From Isoptericola variabilis 225 (GTDB lineage: Bacteria > Actinomycetota > Actinomycetes > Actinomycetales > Cellulomonadaceae), in assembly GCF_000215105.1 (NCBI RefSeq), contig NC_015588.1:3243741-3307740 (forward strand): a DNA stretch of 64,000 bases, in the 5' to 3' direction. How positions within the stretch are numbered: position 1 is the stretch's first letter; each line of letters begins with the position of its first letter. Under the pieces are notes generated by a model. The model had not been told where the DNA came from. It ran no database searches and saw only the letters and a list, made by a program, of their open reading frames with translations. This document shows, piece by piece, positions 16,534-25,466 of this stretch. The translations under genes and the position numbers were made by a program.

Positions 16534-17550
16534 TCAGAACTCTCCGGACGGGTCGAGGACGTCGGTCGAGGTGGGCGTGGGCCGCGTCGTCGGCAGCGGC
16601 GTGCCCCACACGGGATTGCCGTCGGCGTCGAAGGGCAGCACCTGCGCGCACGCGTGGCGGTTCGGGTCGTACAGCGGGTCGCCCGTGATCTCGGTGTACG
16701 TGCGGGAGTGGTAGACGAGGACGACGTCGCCGTCCGGCGTCTCGGTGAACGAGTTGTGGCCCGGTCCGTACTGGCCGGCGGCCGGATCGCTCACGAACAC
16801 CGGCTCGGGGCTCTTGGTCCACGACGCCGGGTCCAGCAGGTCGGCGTCGGCGTCGGCGGTCAGCACGCCCATCGCGTACTCGATGCCCGTGGCCGAGCCG
16901 GAGTAGGTGAGGTAGAGCCGGCCGTTCCGCTGGAGGACCGACGGGCCCTCGTTGACCCAGAAGCCCTGGATCTCCCAGTCGTGCTCGGGGCGGCTGAGCA
17001 TCACGGCCGGGCCGTCGAGCGTCCACGGGTTGCGCATGCGCGCGATGTAGAGGTTGGAGTGGCCCTTGACCGCGGCGTCCTGCTGCGCCCACACGAGGTA
17101 CTGGACGCCGTCGCGCACGAAGCTCGTCGCGTCGAGGGCGAACGACTCCCACCCGGTGTCCACCTGGCCGCGCTCGACCCACGTGCCCGTGAGCGGGTCG
17201 TCGTCGGCGCACTCGATGACGAAGATCCGGTGGTTGAACGTGTCGTCGACGCCGGGGCCGTCGGCGGTCACGGCCTCGTCGGGCGCGGCCGCGTAGTAGA
17301 CGTACCAGCGTCCGTCGACGCGGTGGATCTCCGGGGCCCAGACGAGGTGCGACTGCGGGCCGTCCTCGTGCCGCTCCCAGATCGTCACCTCGGGCGCCGC
17401 CTGGAGGTCCTCCAGCCGGTCCGCGCGACGCAGCACGATGCGGTCGTAGAGCGGGTACGAGCCGGTGAAGTAGTACCGGCCGTCGTGCCGCAGGACGCAC
17501 GGGTCGGCGCGCTGGAGCACGATCGGGTTGACGCCGATCTGGTCCGTCAT
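16534..17550 (-). CDS. Glycoside hydrolase family 43 (arabinofuranosidase/xylosidase-like)
   Basis: A 338-residue five-bladed propeller glycosidase without a signal peptide, so probably cytoplasmic. The GH43 catalytic base Asp is in LQRADPCVLRHDGRYYFTG near residue 16. The pKa-modulating Asp is in ALDATSFV, and the acid Glu is in GFWVNEGPSVL. Family members release arabinose or xylose from hemicellulose-derived oligosaccharides. The gene stands alone on the minus strand. An imperfect LacI-like palindrome about 40 bp upstream suggests sugar-responsive control. Confidence 0.9.
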   Translation of the reverse strand: MTDQIGVNPIVLQRADPCVLRHDGRYYFTGSYPLYDRIVLRRADRLEDLQAAPEVTIWERHEDGPQSHLVWAPEIHRVDGRWYVYYAAAPDEAVTADGPGVDDTFNHRIFVIECADDDPLTGTWVERGQVDTGWESFALDATSFVRDGVQYLVWAQQDAAVKGHSNLYIARMRNPWTLDGPAVMLSRPEHDWEIQGFWVNEGPSVLQRNGRLYLTYSGSATGIEYAMGVLTADADADLLDPASWTKSPEPVFVSDPAAGQYGPGHNSFTETPDGDVVLVYHSRTYTEITGDPLYDPNRHACAQVLPFDADGNPVWGTPLPTTRPTPTSTDVLDPSGEF

Positions 17551-17590
17551 CGGTCTGGGTTCCCCTCGTCTGGGCTACGCGACGGACCAC

Positions 17591-17607
17591 GGTAATCGAT
17601 GTAAACC
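17591..17607. promoter_or_regulatory. Imperfect LacI-like palindrome upstream of GH43
   Basis: GGTAATCGATGTAAACC is centred on ATCGAT and roughly symmetric, resembling LacI/GalR-family operators with a central CG. It lies 41-57 bp upstream of the GH43 start. No LacI regulator lies nearby. Confidence 0.3.
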
Positions 17608-17661
17608 CGTGCTCGAGCATCCGTCCGTCCGATGTGGGCGTGGTCACACCCCTCGCCGGCG

Positions 17662-18651
17662 TCAGTGCGAGAGGACCACGAGCCGCTGCGTCGCGCGGGT
17701 CATGGCGACGTAGCGGTCGACCGCACCCTCGACGCCGTCGCCGAACGCGTCGGGGTCGACGAGCACGACGAGGTCGAACTCGAGGCCCTTGGCCGTCTCC
17801 GGGGTGAGCGACCGGACGCGCGGCTCCTCGACGAACGCCGGGTCGCCGATCACGCACGCCGTGCCCTCGTGGTGCTCCGCGAGCCAGGCGTCGAGGACGG
17901 CGCGCAGGTCGTCGGCCGAGCCGTACGTCACCGGCACGCCGGTGCTGCGGACCGACGTCGGCACGTTGGCGTCCGGGAGCGCCATCCGGACGACCCGCTC
18001 CGCCTCGGCCATGACCTCCGCCGGTGTCCGGTAGTTGACGGTCAGGTGGGCGATGCGGACCTGGTCGAGACCGACGCGCGCGAGCCGCTCGTGCCACGAC
18101 CCGGCGAACCCGTGCCGGGCCTGGGCGCGGTCACCGACCACGGTGAGGCTGCGGGACGGGCACCGGCCGAGGACCATCTGCCACTCGGCGTCGGTGAGCT
18201 CCTGCGCCTCGTCGACGACGACGTGCGCGAACGGGCCGGCGAGCCGGTCCTGGGGCGCCGCCGCCAGCGCGTCCCGGTCGACGAGCGCGTCCTGCAGGTC
18301 CTGGCCGCGGAGCATCTGCATGACGCCGAGCTCGCTGTCGTCGGTGCGGATCAGGTCCTCGACGACGTCGGCCATGCGCTCCTGCCGGGCCGCGATCGTG
18401 GCCTCGTCCGTGCGTCGGCGGCGGGCGCTCTCCGGGTCGCCGAGGCGTCGGCGTGCGGCGTCGAGCAGCGGCCACGCCCGGTGGAACGCCCGCACGAGGT
18501 CCGTGTTCTGCGCGAACGCCCGGCGTCGCGGTTCGTCGCGGGTGCGCGCGATCGCCGCGAAGTGGCGCGCGTCGTCGGCGACCAGCGTGGGGTCGCCCTT
18601 GTGGGCGAGACGGTCGGGGAGGTCGAACGCGCTGGTGGTCAGGGGGTTCAT
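17662..18651 (-). pseudogene. Internally deleted HelR/HelD-like RNA polymerase recycling ATPase
   Basis: The 329-codon frame starts like full HelR proteins (MNPLTTSAFDLPDRLAHKGD, then TLVADDARHFAAIAR, residues 1-~38) and then jumps to the C-terminal half. That part has AHVVVDEAQELTDAEWQMV, TVVGDRAQ, a UvrD-type motif around NYRTPAEVM, and VAMTRATQRLVVLSH. Intact family members are about 700 residues, so roughly half is gone, including Walker A. The junction is in frame. HelR proteins displace rifamycin from RNA polymerase; without the P-loop this one should be inactive as an ATPase. The ATG at 18651 has GGAGG upstream, and the rifamycin-associated element remains upstream. Confidence 0.75.
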
Positions 18652-18705
18652 GGGGCTGCCGCCTCCGCAGGTCGTGGCTCGGGCCAGCGATTCTGCGGCA
18701 CGCGG

Positions 18706-18726
18706 GGGGCCTTGCCGCAAGACCCC
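18706..18726 (-). promoter_or_regulatory. Rifamycin-associated element (RAE)
   Basis: Read on the minus strand the site is GGGG-T-CTTGCGGCAAG-G-CCCC. This matches, as I recall it, the conserved inverted repeat reported upstream of actinobacterial rifamycin-resistance genes, including helR. It sits 55 bp before the truncated helR start and contains a TTGCGG that could act as a -35. Confidence 0.75.
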
Positions 18727-18800
18727 CTTCGGGCTGTACGGTGAAAGTGGCGGGGAGTCGAGCGACGACCGCGCCCTCGGACGCACCGGACGCACGACGA

Positions 18801-18841
18801 GCTCCGGTGGCCCGAGGGAGGGAGTCCCGGGCCACCGGAGC
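18801..18841 (-). terminator. Hairpin terminator after the ThuA/sugar dehydrogenase gene
   Basis: Perfect 14-bp arms GCTCCGGTGGCCCG (18801-18814) and its complement (18828-18841) around a 13-nt loop. It begins 19 bp beyond the stop of the last gene of the catabolic operon and separates it from the helR promoter. Confidence 0.75.
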
Positions 18842-18859
18842 CTGCGTCGCCAGATCAGG

Positions 18860-21800
18860 TCAGAGCATCACCCTCCCCCGCGCGACGTCGCTCTGGGCGG
18901 CCGCCCGGTGGATGTCGCGGGCCTCCTGCGCGGTCAGCACACCGTCGGCCTCGAGTGCCGCGACGACGTCGCGCACGTGCTTGAGGAACGGGCCGCGACC
19001 GTCCCACTCCTGCTCGTCGAGGATGACGTCGTTGACCGTGCACCCGTCGCCGGTGTCGTAGTTCGGCACACCGCTGTCGACGCTGCCGATGACCACCGTC
19101 GCGCGCTGGTCGGGCTCGGGGCACGCCCCGGGTGCGGCGTGGAGCTCCATCCAGTTGACGCGCACCTTGCCGTCGGGGAAGACGAGGTAGAGCGGGAACG
19201 TGCCCTCCGTGGCCTGGAGGTCCACCTCGACGCTCTGCCAGGTCGCGGCGCCCTGGGCCACGGCGATCCTCGCGTCGTTCCCCTGCCCGGAGGAGTCGAC
19301 GGCCGTCGTGCCGCCCTCCTCGTCGAACCGGTACCAGGCGACGTTGCCGCCGCCGGCGGTGCCGCCGGGCGTGGTCATCAGGGAGCCGATCTCCTCGGCG
19401 GTCAGCGCCCGGTCGAACACGTTGAAGTCGTCGACCGCGGCGTTGAGGAGCGGGTCCGCCGTGTACTGGGAGTCGCCGATCCAGTTCTGGGTCGTCGCCC
19501 CCAGGTCCGCCGGGCTCAACGTCATGTTCGCGTTGGTCCCGATCGGCTCACCGTTGAGGTACAGCGTGCCCGTGGTGCCCGAGAGGGTGACCGCGACGTG
19601 CTGCCACCCGCCCGTGGGCAGCGCCCGAGACGTGTTGATCTGCTGCTCCCCCGAGCCGATCGTGATCGCGTACCGCATCGTGTTGCTCCCGCCCGCGCTC
19701 GGCGTCAGGAACATGTTGGTACCGGTGCCGGACCCGAAGTCGAAGATCCGGGTCCACGACTGCCCGCCCGACCAGTTCACCCACGCGGAGATGGTGAAGT
19801 CCTCCACGCCGGCGACCACGCCGGTCGGCAGCTCCACCCTCTCGAGCGGGCCCCCGCGGTTGAGGCCGACGGCGGTGCCGAACCCTTCCGGACCCGCCTC
19901 CCGGCCGACCTCCGTGAGACCGGGGATCTGGGCGGTCCCCAGGAGCTCGCCGTCGGGGGCGTCCCGACGCACCTCGACGGTGGCGTCGTCCGCGACGGCC
20001 GCCCGGAGCGTCATGCTGCCGATGCCCTCGAGGTTGTACGGCTCGTACGACGCCCAGGCTCCCGCCTGGCCCTCGATCGCGTCCCGACCGCCCGTCTCCG
20101 CGTCGCCGGCGGCGCTGGTCGTGACGTTCGACGAGTCGCCGAAGTGCTCCGCCTCCTTGCGCGGCTGCTGCAGGAAGTGCGTGACGGCACCCGTGAGCTC
20201 CGGTGCACCGGTCTCGCCGCCGAGGTCGGTGTAGCTCGCCGTGATCGTCAGCGCGATGTCCGCGGCGTCACCGTGCTCGGCGTCCTCCTGCGTCACGAGC
20301 GTGCCGGAGCACCCGGTCTGCGACTGCCCCGGGTGGACGTGGGCGTTGCCGCCCTCGTCGTGGTACAGGCCCTGCTGGACCGTCACCCGCGAGCAGTCGA
20401 TCGCGTCGCCCGACCCGTCCTCCGCGTCCGACACGGTGACCGTGAACGGGATCTCGTCACCCCAGCTGAAGACCTTGCCGTGCGCCGGCGTCTCGATCGT
20501 CACCTCCGGCCGGGTGTTCCCCGCCACGATCGTGACGTTGGAGCTGCTCGACCGGCCCGACGGGTCGCTGACGGTCAGACGCGCGGTGTACTCGCCCGGC
20601 TCGGTGTACGTGTGCGTCGGGTTGGCCTCGTCCGAGGTCGCGCCGTCACCGAAGTCCCACGCGAACGTCAGCTCGTCGCCGTCCGGGTCGTGGCTGGTGT
20701 CGCCGGTGAACGTCACCGTGAGCGGGGCCGGGCCCGAGTCGACGTCGACCGACGCCTGCGCGACCGGGGTCCGGGCGCCCTTGGTGTAGCTGATCTTGTA
20801 CAGGCCGGAGTCCGGGTTGACGCCGCCGCCGGCGTAGTTGAAGTCGATGCCCCACTCGATGAGGTACATCGCGCCGTCGGGCCCGAACGCCATGTCGTGC
20901 GGGCTGCGGAACTGCGTGTTCGGCATGAACCGCTCGAACCCGGCGTAGTCCCCGTTCTCGTCGAGGTGCAGCGTGCCGATCCAGTTCCGGGACCACTCCA
21001 TGACGAACACGGTGTCGTCGTAGTACGCGGGGAACTGTCCGTCACCCAGCAGCTCGGGGTCGTAGTGGTAGACGTCGCCGGCGTACGCGGTCCGGCCGTT
21101 GCCACCGGGGAGCTCCGGGAACTCGGGCGACGTCCCGTACGGGTACCAGATGAACGCGTCCTTGGCGGGCGGCACGACGTCCAGGCCGGTGTTGAACGGC
21201 GAGTCGTTCCGCGGGCCGTTCTCGCAGTCGAAGAACTCGCCCGGCGTGCTCGTGGCGAAGTCCCACTCGCGGTAGGGCTGGTTGTCCCCGATGCAGTACG
21301 GCCAGCCGTAGTTGCCGGGCTCGCGGATCTGGTTCCACTCGTCGTAGCCGCGCGGACCCCTGTTGGGGTTGTCGCTGTTGGCGTCGGGACCGACCTCGCC
21401 CGCGTAGACCCAGCCCCGCTCGTCGTCGACGGCGATCCGGAACGGGTTGCGGTGGCCCATGGTGTAGATCTCGGGCCGCGTCCTGTCCGTGCCGGGCGGG
21501 AAGAGGTTGCCCTCGGGGATCGAGTACGACCCGTCGGGCTCCGGCTTGATCCGCAGGATCTTGCCGCGCAGGTCGTTCGTGTTGCCCGACGTGCGGCGCG
21601 CGTCGTAGGAACGCTTGGCGTCCTCGCTCGTGTACTGGTCGTAGATGCGGCCGTCGATCGGCGAGTACCCCTGCGAGGCGAAGTGGGCGGTGTCGTCGCC
21701 CGTCGAGATGAAGAGGTTGCCGTCGGGGCCGAACGTCATCGACCCGGCCGAGTGGCAGCACACCTCGCGCTGGTGCGGGAACTCGAGGAGGACGGACTCG

Positions 21801-22936
21801 GAGGCCATGTCCAGCGAGTCACCGTCCAGCGTGAACCGGGCGACCCGTTGCACCTCCGGGCTCGGCGCGCTGTAGAAGAGGTACATCCACTGGTTCGTCT
21901 CGAACTCCGGATCGAGCGCGATGCCGAGCAGGCCGTTCTCGTTGCCGCGGTGCACCGGGATGTCGCCGATCCGGCGGACCGACCCGCTCTCCGGGTCGTA
22001 CATCTTGACCGCGCCGGCCAGCTCGACGTAGAAGACCCGTCCGTCGGGCGCCACGGCCAGCTCCATCGGGTTGGCCGTGTTGTCGTCGAGCGCAACCTTC
22101 TCGAACGACACCTCGGTCGGGATGCCCTCGCGCGGCTCGCCGCAGTCACCCTCGGCGGCGCCCGCCGCCCACTGGATGCCGCCGAGAATGTGCTCGCGCA
22201 GCAGGGGCTCGGCGTAGTGCGCCGACTCGTGGCCGAGGGCGGTGTACCAGGTGCGGCCGCCGTCGAAGTTCGAGCACCACGCGATCGGGTGGTCCTCGCC
22301 CATGGCGTCAGGACCGGGGTTGTAGGTCGTCTCGTCCAGCGTCAGCAGGACGTGCACCTTCTCGCGCGGGTTGGCGGTGAAGTTGTACCACTCGTCCGTG
22401 CGGACCCACTCGGCGGGGAGCGCCGCGGTCGACGGGTGGGTCGGGTCCTCGACCCGCACCGTCGCCTCCTGGAACTGCTCGCTGCCCGAGGGGTGGCTCT
22501 TGAAGAACGCCCCTCCCATGAGGTCGGCCCACCACGGCCAGTTCGTCTTGTCCATGTTGGACGACGAGTGCAGTCCCACGACGCCGCCGCCGCGATGGAC
22601 GTACCGCTCGAACCCTCCGCGCTGCGCGGCGTTGAGCGTGTTCTCGCCGTCGGTGTACAGGACGACGGCCTCGTACTCGGCCAGCGCGTCGTCGGTGAAG
22701 ATCGCGGCGTCCTGGGTCTCGGTCACGGAGAAGCCGTGCTCCGCCCCCAGCTCCTCGACGGCGGCGAGCGCCGCGGGGATCGACCCGTGCCGAAAGCCGG
22801 TCGTCTTGTGGAAGAACAGGACGTCGAAGTCCTGCTCGTCGGCCTGGGCGGCGGAGCCGAGCACCGTGCCGGTCAGGGCCGACGCCAGCACTGCCGTCGC
22901 CAGTGAGCCTGCGATGAATCTCTTGCGTCTTTGCAT
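18860..22936 (-). CDS. Secreted multidomain ThuA / PQQ-type sugar dehydrogenase with PKD, CBM6 and LamG modules
   Basis: A 1358-residue exported protein. Signal peptide 1-32; ThuA-like domain ~37-260 (FHKTTGFRHGSIP, GGGVVGLHSSS); glucose/sorbosone dehydrogenase propeller ~275-720 (GNENGLLGIALDPEF, MTFGPDGNLFISTGDD); PKD ~722-805. Next are an Ig-like stretch to ~920 and a CBM6-type domain (~924-1266) interrupted by LamG sequence (~1007-1230). A helical C-terminus (1315-1350) resembles FIMAH modules. The SD GAGAGGA precedes the ATG at 22936. It is the last gene of the catabolic operon, 69 bp after the epimerase. It probably oxidises or binds a sugar or glycan outside the cell; the substrate is unknown. 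Confidence 0.9.
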   Translation of the reverse strand: MQRRKRFIAGSLATAVLASALTGTVLGSAAQADEQDFDVLFFHKTTGFRHGSIPAALAAVEELGAEHGFSVTETQDAAIFTDDALAEYEAVVLYTDGENTLNAAQRGGFERYVHRGGGVVGLHSSSNMDKTNWPWWADLMGGAFFKSHPSGSEQFQEATVRVEDPTHPSTAALPAEWVRTDEWYNFTANPREKVHVLLTLDETTYNPGPDAMGEDHPIAWCSNFDGGRTWYTALGHESAHYAEPLLREHILGGIQWAAGAAEGDCGEPREGIPTEVSFEKVALDDNTANPMELAVAPDGRVFYVELAGAVKMYDPESGSVRRIGDIPVHRGNENGLLGIALDPEFETNQWMYLFYSAPSPEVQRVARFTLDGDSLDMASESVLLEFPHQREVCCHSAGSMTFGPDGNLFISTGDDTAHFASQGYSPIDGRIYDQYTSEDAKRSYDARRTSGNTNDLRGKILRIKPEPDGSYSIPEGNLFPPGTDRTRPEIYTMGHRNPFRIAVDDERGWVYAGEVGPDANSDNPNRGPRGYDEWNQIREPGNYGWPYCIGDNQPYREWDFATSTPGEFFDCENGPRNDSPFNTGLDVVPPAKDAFIWYPYGTSPEFPELPGGNGRTAYAGDVYHYDPELLGDGQFPAYYDDTVFVMEWSRNWIGTLHLDENGDYAGFERFMPNTQFRSPHDMAFGPDGAMYLIEWGIDFNYAGGGVNPDSGLYKISYTKGARTPVAQASVDVDSGPAPLTVTFTGDTSHDPDGDELTFAWDFGDGATSDEANPTHTYTEPGEYTARLTVSDPSGRSSSSNVTIVAGNTRPEVTIETPAHGKVFSWGDEIPFTVTVSDAEDGSGDAIDCSRVTVQQGLYHDEGGNAHVHPGQSQTGCSGTLVTQEDAEHGDAADIALTITASYTDLGGETGAPELTGAVTHFLQQPRKEAEHFGDSSNVTTSAAGDAETGGRDAIEGQAGAWASYEPYNLEGIGSMTLRAAVADDATVEVRRDAPDGELLGTAQIPGLTEVGREAGPEGFGTAVGLNRGGPLERVELPTGVVAGVEDFTISAWVNWSGGQSWTRIFDFGSGTGTNMFLTPSAGGSNTMRYAITIGSGEQQINTSRALPTGGWQHVAVTLSGTTGTLYLNGEPIGTNANMTLSPADLGATTQNWIGDSQYTADPLLNAAVDDFNVFDRALTAEEIGSLMTTPGGTAGGGNVAWYRFDEEGGTTAVDSSGQGNDARIAVAQGAATWQSVEVDLQATEGTFPLYLVFPDGKVRVNWMELHAAPGACPEPDQRATVVIGSVDSGVPNYDTGDGCTVNDVILDEQEWDGRGPFLKHVRDVVAALEADGVLTAQEARDIHRAAAQSDVARGRVML

Positions 22937-23005
22937 GATTCCTCTCTCACCCTCGTACGTGGTCGTCGCGGCTCCGACGAGACGTCGGCCACCGCCCCCT
23001 GCGGG

Positions 23006-23884
23006 TCAGTGCATCGGCGCCCCCTCCCTCACGAGCCCCGCGAGGAACGCGAGCCCGTCGACGGCGATCGCGTCCTGGTCGGCCGCGAGCGGCCGCCAGA
23101 TGGCCGCCGCGGTCGCGATGGTCTCGTTGTCCCCCGTGAACGACTCGATCGTCAGCGGACCGTCGTAGCCGACGTCGTCGAGGGCGGCGAGGATGCCGCG
23201 CCAGTCGAGGTGGTCGGCACCCGGGGCCCCGCGGTCGTTGCCGCACACCTGCACGTGCGCGATCCGCGAGCCGGCACGCCGGACGGCGGCGGGGATGTCC
23301 TTCTCCTCGATGTTCATGTGGAAGGTGTCGAGGCCCACGCCGCAGGCCTCGGCCGGCAGACCCTCGAGCGCCTCGAGCGCCTGGTCGACGGTGTTGATCA
23401 GGCTCGTCTCGAACCGGTTGAGCGGTTCGACGGCGACCACGACGCCCGCCGCCCGGGCGTGCTCGACGACGGGCGCCAGACCGTCGCGGAGCTGGAGGTA
23501 GCACGCCTGGCGCTCCGTGTCCGACATCCGCCAGGTACGCCCGACGGACGTGTAGGCCGGCCCGGCGACCACCCGGACCGAGAGGGCGTGCGCCACGTCG
23601 ATCACGTGCCGCATGTAGTCCCGCGTGGACCGGATGGTGTCCCGGTCCGCGGCGACGAGCTCGCGACCGGGACCCATCGCGAGCACGAGCGTGGCCGTCA
23701 GGCCGAGCGAGTCGAGCAGCGTCGCCGCCCGCTCGGGGTCCCAGTCGCCGGCGTTCTCCACCGGCAGCTCGATCGAGTCGAAGCCCCAGCCGGCGACGCG
23801 CGGCGCCAGCTCGGCCAGACGGGCGTCCGTGAGCGGCGAGCACCACACCCAGGTGTTCACCCCGAACGTCCTTGGTGACGTCAT
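23006..23884 (-). CDS. Xylose isomerase-like TIM-barrel sugar epimerase (tagatose/psicose 3-epimerase type)
   Basis: A 292-residue cytosolic TIM barrel. The metal and substrate residues of the D-tagatose 3-epimerase group are visible: Glu in VAVEPLNRFETSLINT, Asp and His in GLDTFHMNIEE, the CGNDRGAPGADHLDW segment and Glu in LTIESF. It should epimerise or isomerise a ketose or 3-keto-sugar using Mn or a similar ion. GGGAGG precedes the ATG at 23884. It lies 50 bp after the second ABC ATPase in the same operon, pointing to a role after uptake. Confidence 0.88.
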   Translation of the reverse strand: MTSPRTFGVNTWVWCSPLTDARLAELAPRVAGWGFDSIELPVENAGDWDPERAATLLDSLGLTATLVLAMGPGRELVAADRDTIRSTRDYMRHVIDVAHALSVRVVAGPAYTSVGRTWRMSDTERQACYLQLRDGLAPVVEHARAAGVVVAVEPLNRFETSLINTVDQALEALEGLPAEACGVGLDTFHMNIEEKDIPAAVRRAGSRIAHVQVCGNDRGAPGADHLDWRGILAALDDVGYDGPLTIESFTGDNETIATAAAIWRPLAADQDAIAVDGLAFLAGLVREGAPMH

Positions 23885-23934
23885 CAGTCCTCCCAGAGTC
23901 GTGTCCCGGCACCGGGCGGCGCCGAGGGTCGGTG

Positions 23935-24678
23935 TCAGCGGCCCACGGGCTCCTCGGTGCCCACGCCGAGGTACCGGTGCTGCAGGTCGGGACGTGCCAG
24001 GAGCTCGTCGCCCGTGAACTCGGCCTCGAGCCTGCCGGAGACCATGACGAGCTGACGGCGCGCCATCCGGACGGCGGCACGGAGGTTCTGCTCGACGACG
24101 AGCACGGCCACCCCTTCGTCGACCAGGCGGTGCACGGCGTCGACCAGGACGTCGACCACGGTCGGGGCCAGCCCCTCGGACGGCTCGTCCATGACGACCA
24201 GGTGCCCGTTGAGCAGGAGCGCCCGCCCGACGGCGAGCATCTGCTGCTCGCCGCCGGACAGGGCCGCGCCCCCGTGCTTCTTGCGCTCCGCCAGGCGGGG
24301 GAACAGCTCGTAGACCGCCTGGGGCGTCCACCGCTTGTTCCGGGTCCGCCGGGCCAGCATCGACAGGTGCTCGTCGACCGTGAGCGACGGGAAGAGCCGC
24401 CGTCCCTGCGGGACGTAGGAGATGCCCGCCCGCGCGATCCGTTCCGGCGCGCGCCCGTCGAGCCGCTCGCCCCGGAGCGACACGCGGCCCGACCTCGGCG
24501 GCACGAACCCGACGAGCGCGTCGCAGAGCGTGGTCTTGCCCATGCCGTTGCGGCCGACGACCGCCACCGCCTCGACGCCCATGCTGAACGTGACGTCCTC
24601 GAGGACCATGGACGCCCCGTAGCCGGCGCACAGGCCGCGCACGTCGAGCAGGGGTTCGCGCGTCTCTCTCATCGTCAT
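23935..24678 (-). CDS. Branched-chain-amino-acid-type (HAAT) ABC transporter ATP-binding protein, LivF-like
   Basis: A 247-residue cytosolic ATPase. Walker A is GRNGMGKTT near residue 43, the signature LSGGEQQ, Walker B LVVMDEP, and the switch His lies in the segment around VVEQNLRAA. The SYVPQGRRLFPSLTV stretch is typical of LivF. The ATG at 24678 overlaps the LivG-like stop by four bases. With the LivG-like protein it powers the LivH/LivM-like permeases. The transporter family usually carries amino acids or urea, but the operon context is sugar metabolism. Confidence 0.92.
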   Translation of the reverse strand: MTMRETREPLLDVRGLCAGYGASMVLEDVTFSMGVEAVAVVGRNGMGKTTLCDALVGFVPPRSGRVSLRGERLDGRAPERIARAGISYVPQGRRLFPSLTVDEHLSMLARRTRNKRWTPQAVYELFPRLAERKKHGGAALSGGEQQMLAVGRALLLNGHLVVMDEPSEGLAPTVVDVLVDAVHRLVDEGVAVLVVEQNLRAAVRMARRQLVMVSGRLEAEFTGDELLARPDLQHRYLGVGTEEPVGR

Positions 24679-25466
24679 CCCTCCACCCCGAGGTAGATCC
24701 GGTGCACCGTCGGGTCGCTGCGGACCTGGTCCGGGGAGCCGGCGGCGACGACCTCGCCGTCGGCCATGACCACCACGCGCTGCGCGACGGCGAACGCCAC
24801 GTCCATGTCGTGCTCGATGAGGAGCAGCGTCACGTCCGCGGCGAGCTCGTCGAGGAGCTCGACCAGCCGTTCGCGCTCGCCGCGGGACAGCCCCGACGCC
24901 GGCTCGTCGAGCAGCAGGACGTCCGGGTCCGTGGCGATCGCCATGGCGACCTCGAGCTGACGCTTCTCCCCGTGCGAGAGGCTGCCTGCGGCGACGTCGA
25001 GGCGATCGGTGAGCCACACCCTCGCGGCGACCTTCGCCGCCCGGTCCGCCAGCTCCCGGTCGACCGGTCCACGCCACAGCGGCAGCTGCCGACGGCGGTG
25101 CCCGGCGAGCGCGAGGCAGACGTTCTCCCGGACCGTGAGCCCGTCGAAGCTGCGCGCCTTCTGGTAGGTCCGCGCCAGCCCCAGCCGCGGCCGGTGACGG
25201 GACGAGAGGAACGTGCAGTCCCGGCCCTTGATCGCGACGGTCCCCTCGGTGGGCGTGATGTCGCCGGCGATGACGTTGAACAGCGTCGTCTTGCCGGCGC
25301 CGTTCGGGCCGAGGATGGCCAGGCGCTCGCCGCTCGCCACGTCGAGGTCCACGCCCTTGACGGCGCGCAGGCCGCCGAACGCGACGACGAGCGACCGGAC
25401 CTGGACCGCCGGCTCCGCGGTCGCGCGCTCCGCGCGAGCCGGCACGGTCGTGTGCGCGGTGGCCAT
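24675..25466 (-). CDS. HAAT-family ABC transporter ATP-binding protein, LivG-like
   Basis: A 263-residue ATPase with Walker A GPNGAGKTT, signature LSHGEK, Walker B VLLLDEP and the conserved LIEHDMD loop. ARTYQKARSFDGLTV resembles the LivG Q-loop segment. The ATG at 25466 overlaps the binding-protein stop by one base (TGATG); the stop overlaps the LivF-like start. It is the first ATPase of a complete five-component importer. Confidence 0.92.
   Translation of the reverse strand: MATAHTTVPARAERATAEPAVQVRSLVVAFGGLRAVKGVDLDVASGERLAILGPNGAGKTTLFNVIAGDITPTEGTVAIKGRDCTFLSSRHRPRLGLARTYQKARSFDGLTVRENVCLALAGHRRRQLPLWRGPVDRELADRAAKVAARVWLTDRLDVAAGSLSHGEKRQLEVAMAIATDPDVLLLDEPASGLSRGERERLVELLDELAADVTLLLIEHDMDVAFAVAQRVVVMADGEVVAAGSPDQVRSDPTVHRIYLGVEG

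Noticed and set aside
18035..22906. A 1623-codon open frame on the plus strand opposite the secreted ThuA protein
   Set aside because: Composition is Arg/Val/Asp-rich with no recognisable domain; it is the antisense shadow of a gene with signal peptide and clear domains. Very GC-rich DNA leaves such frames open.
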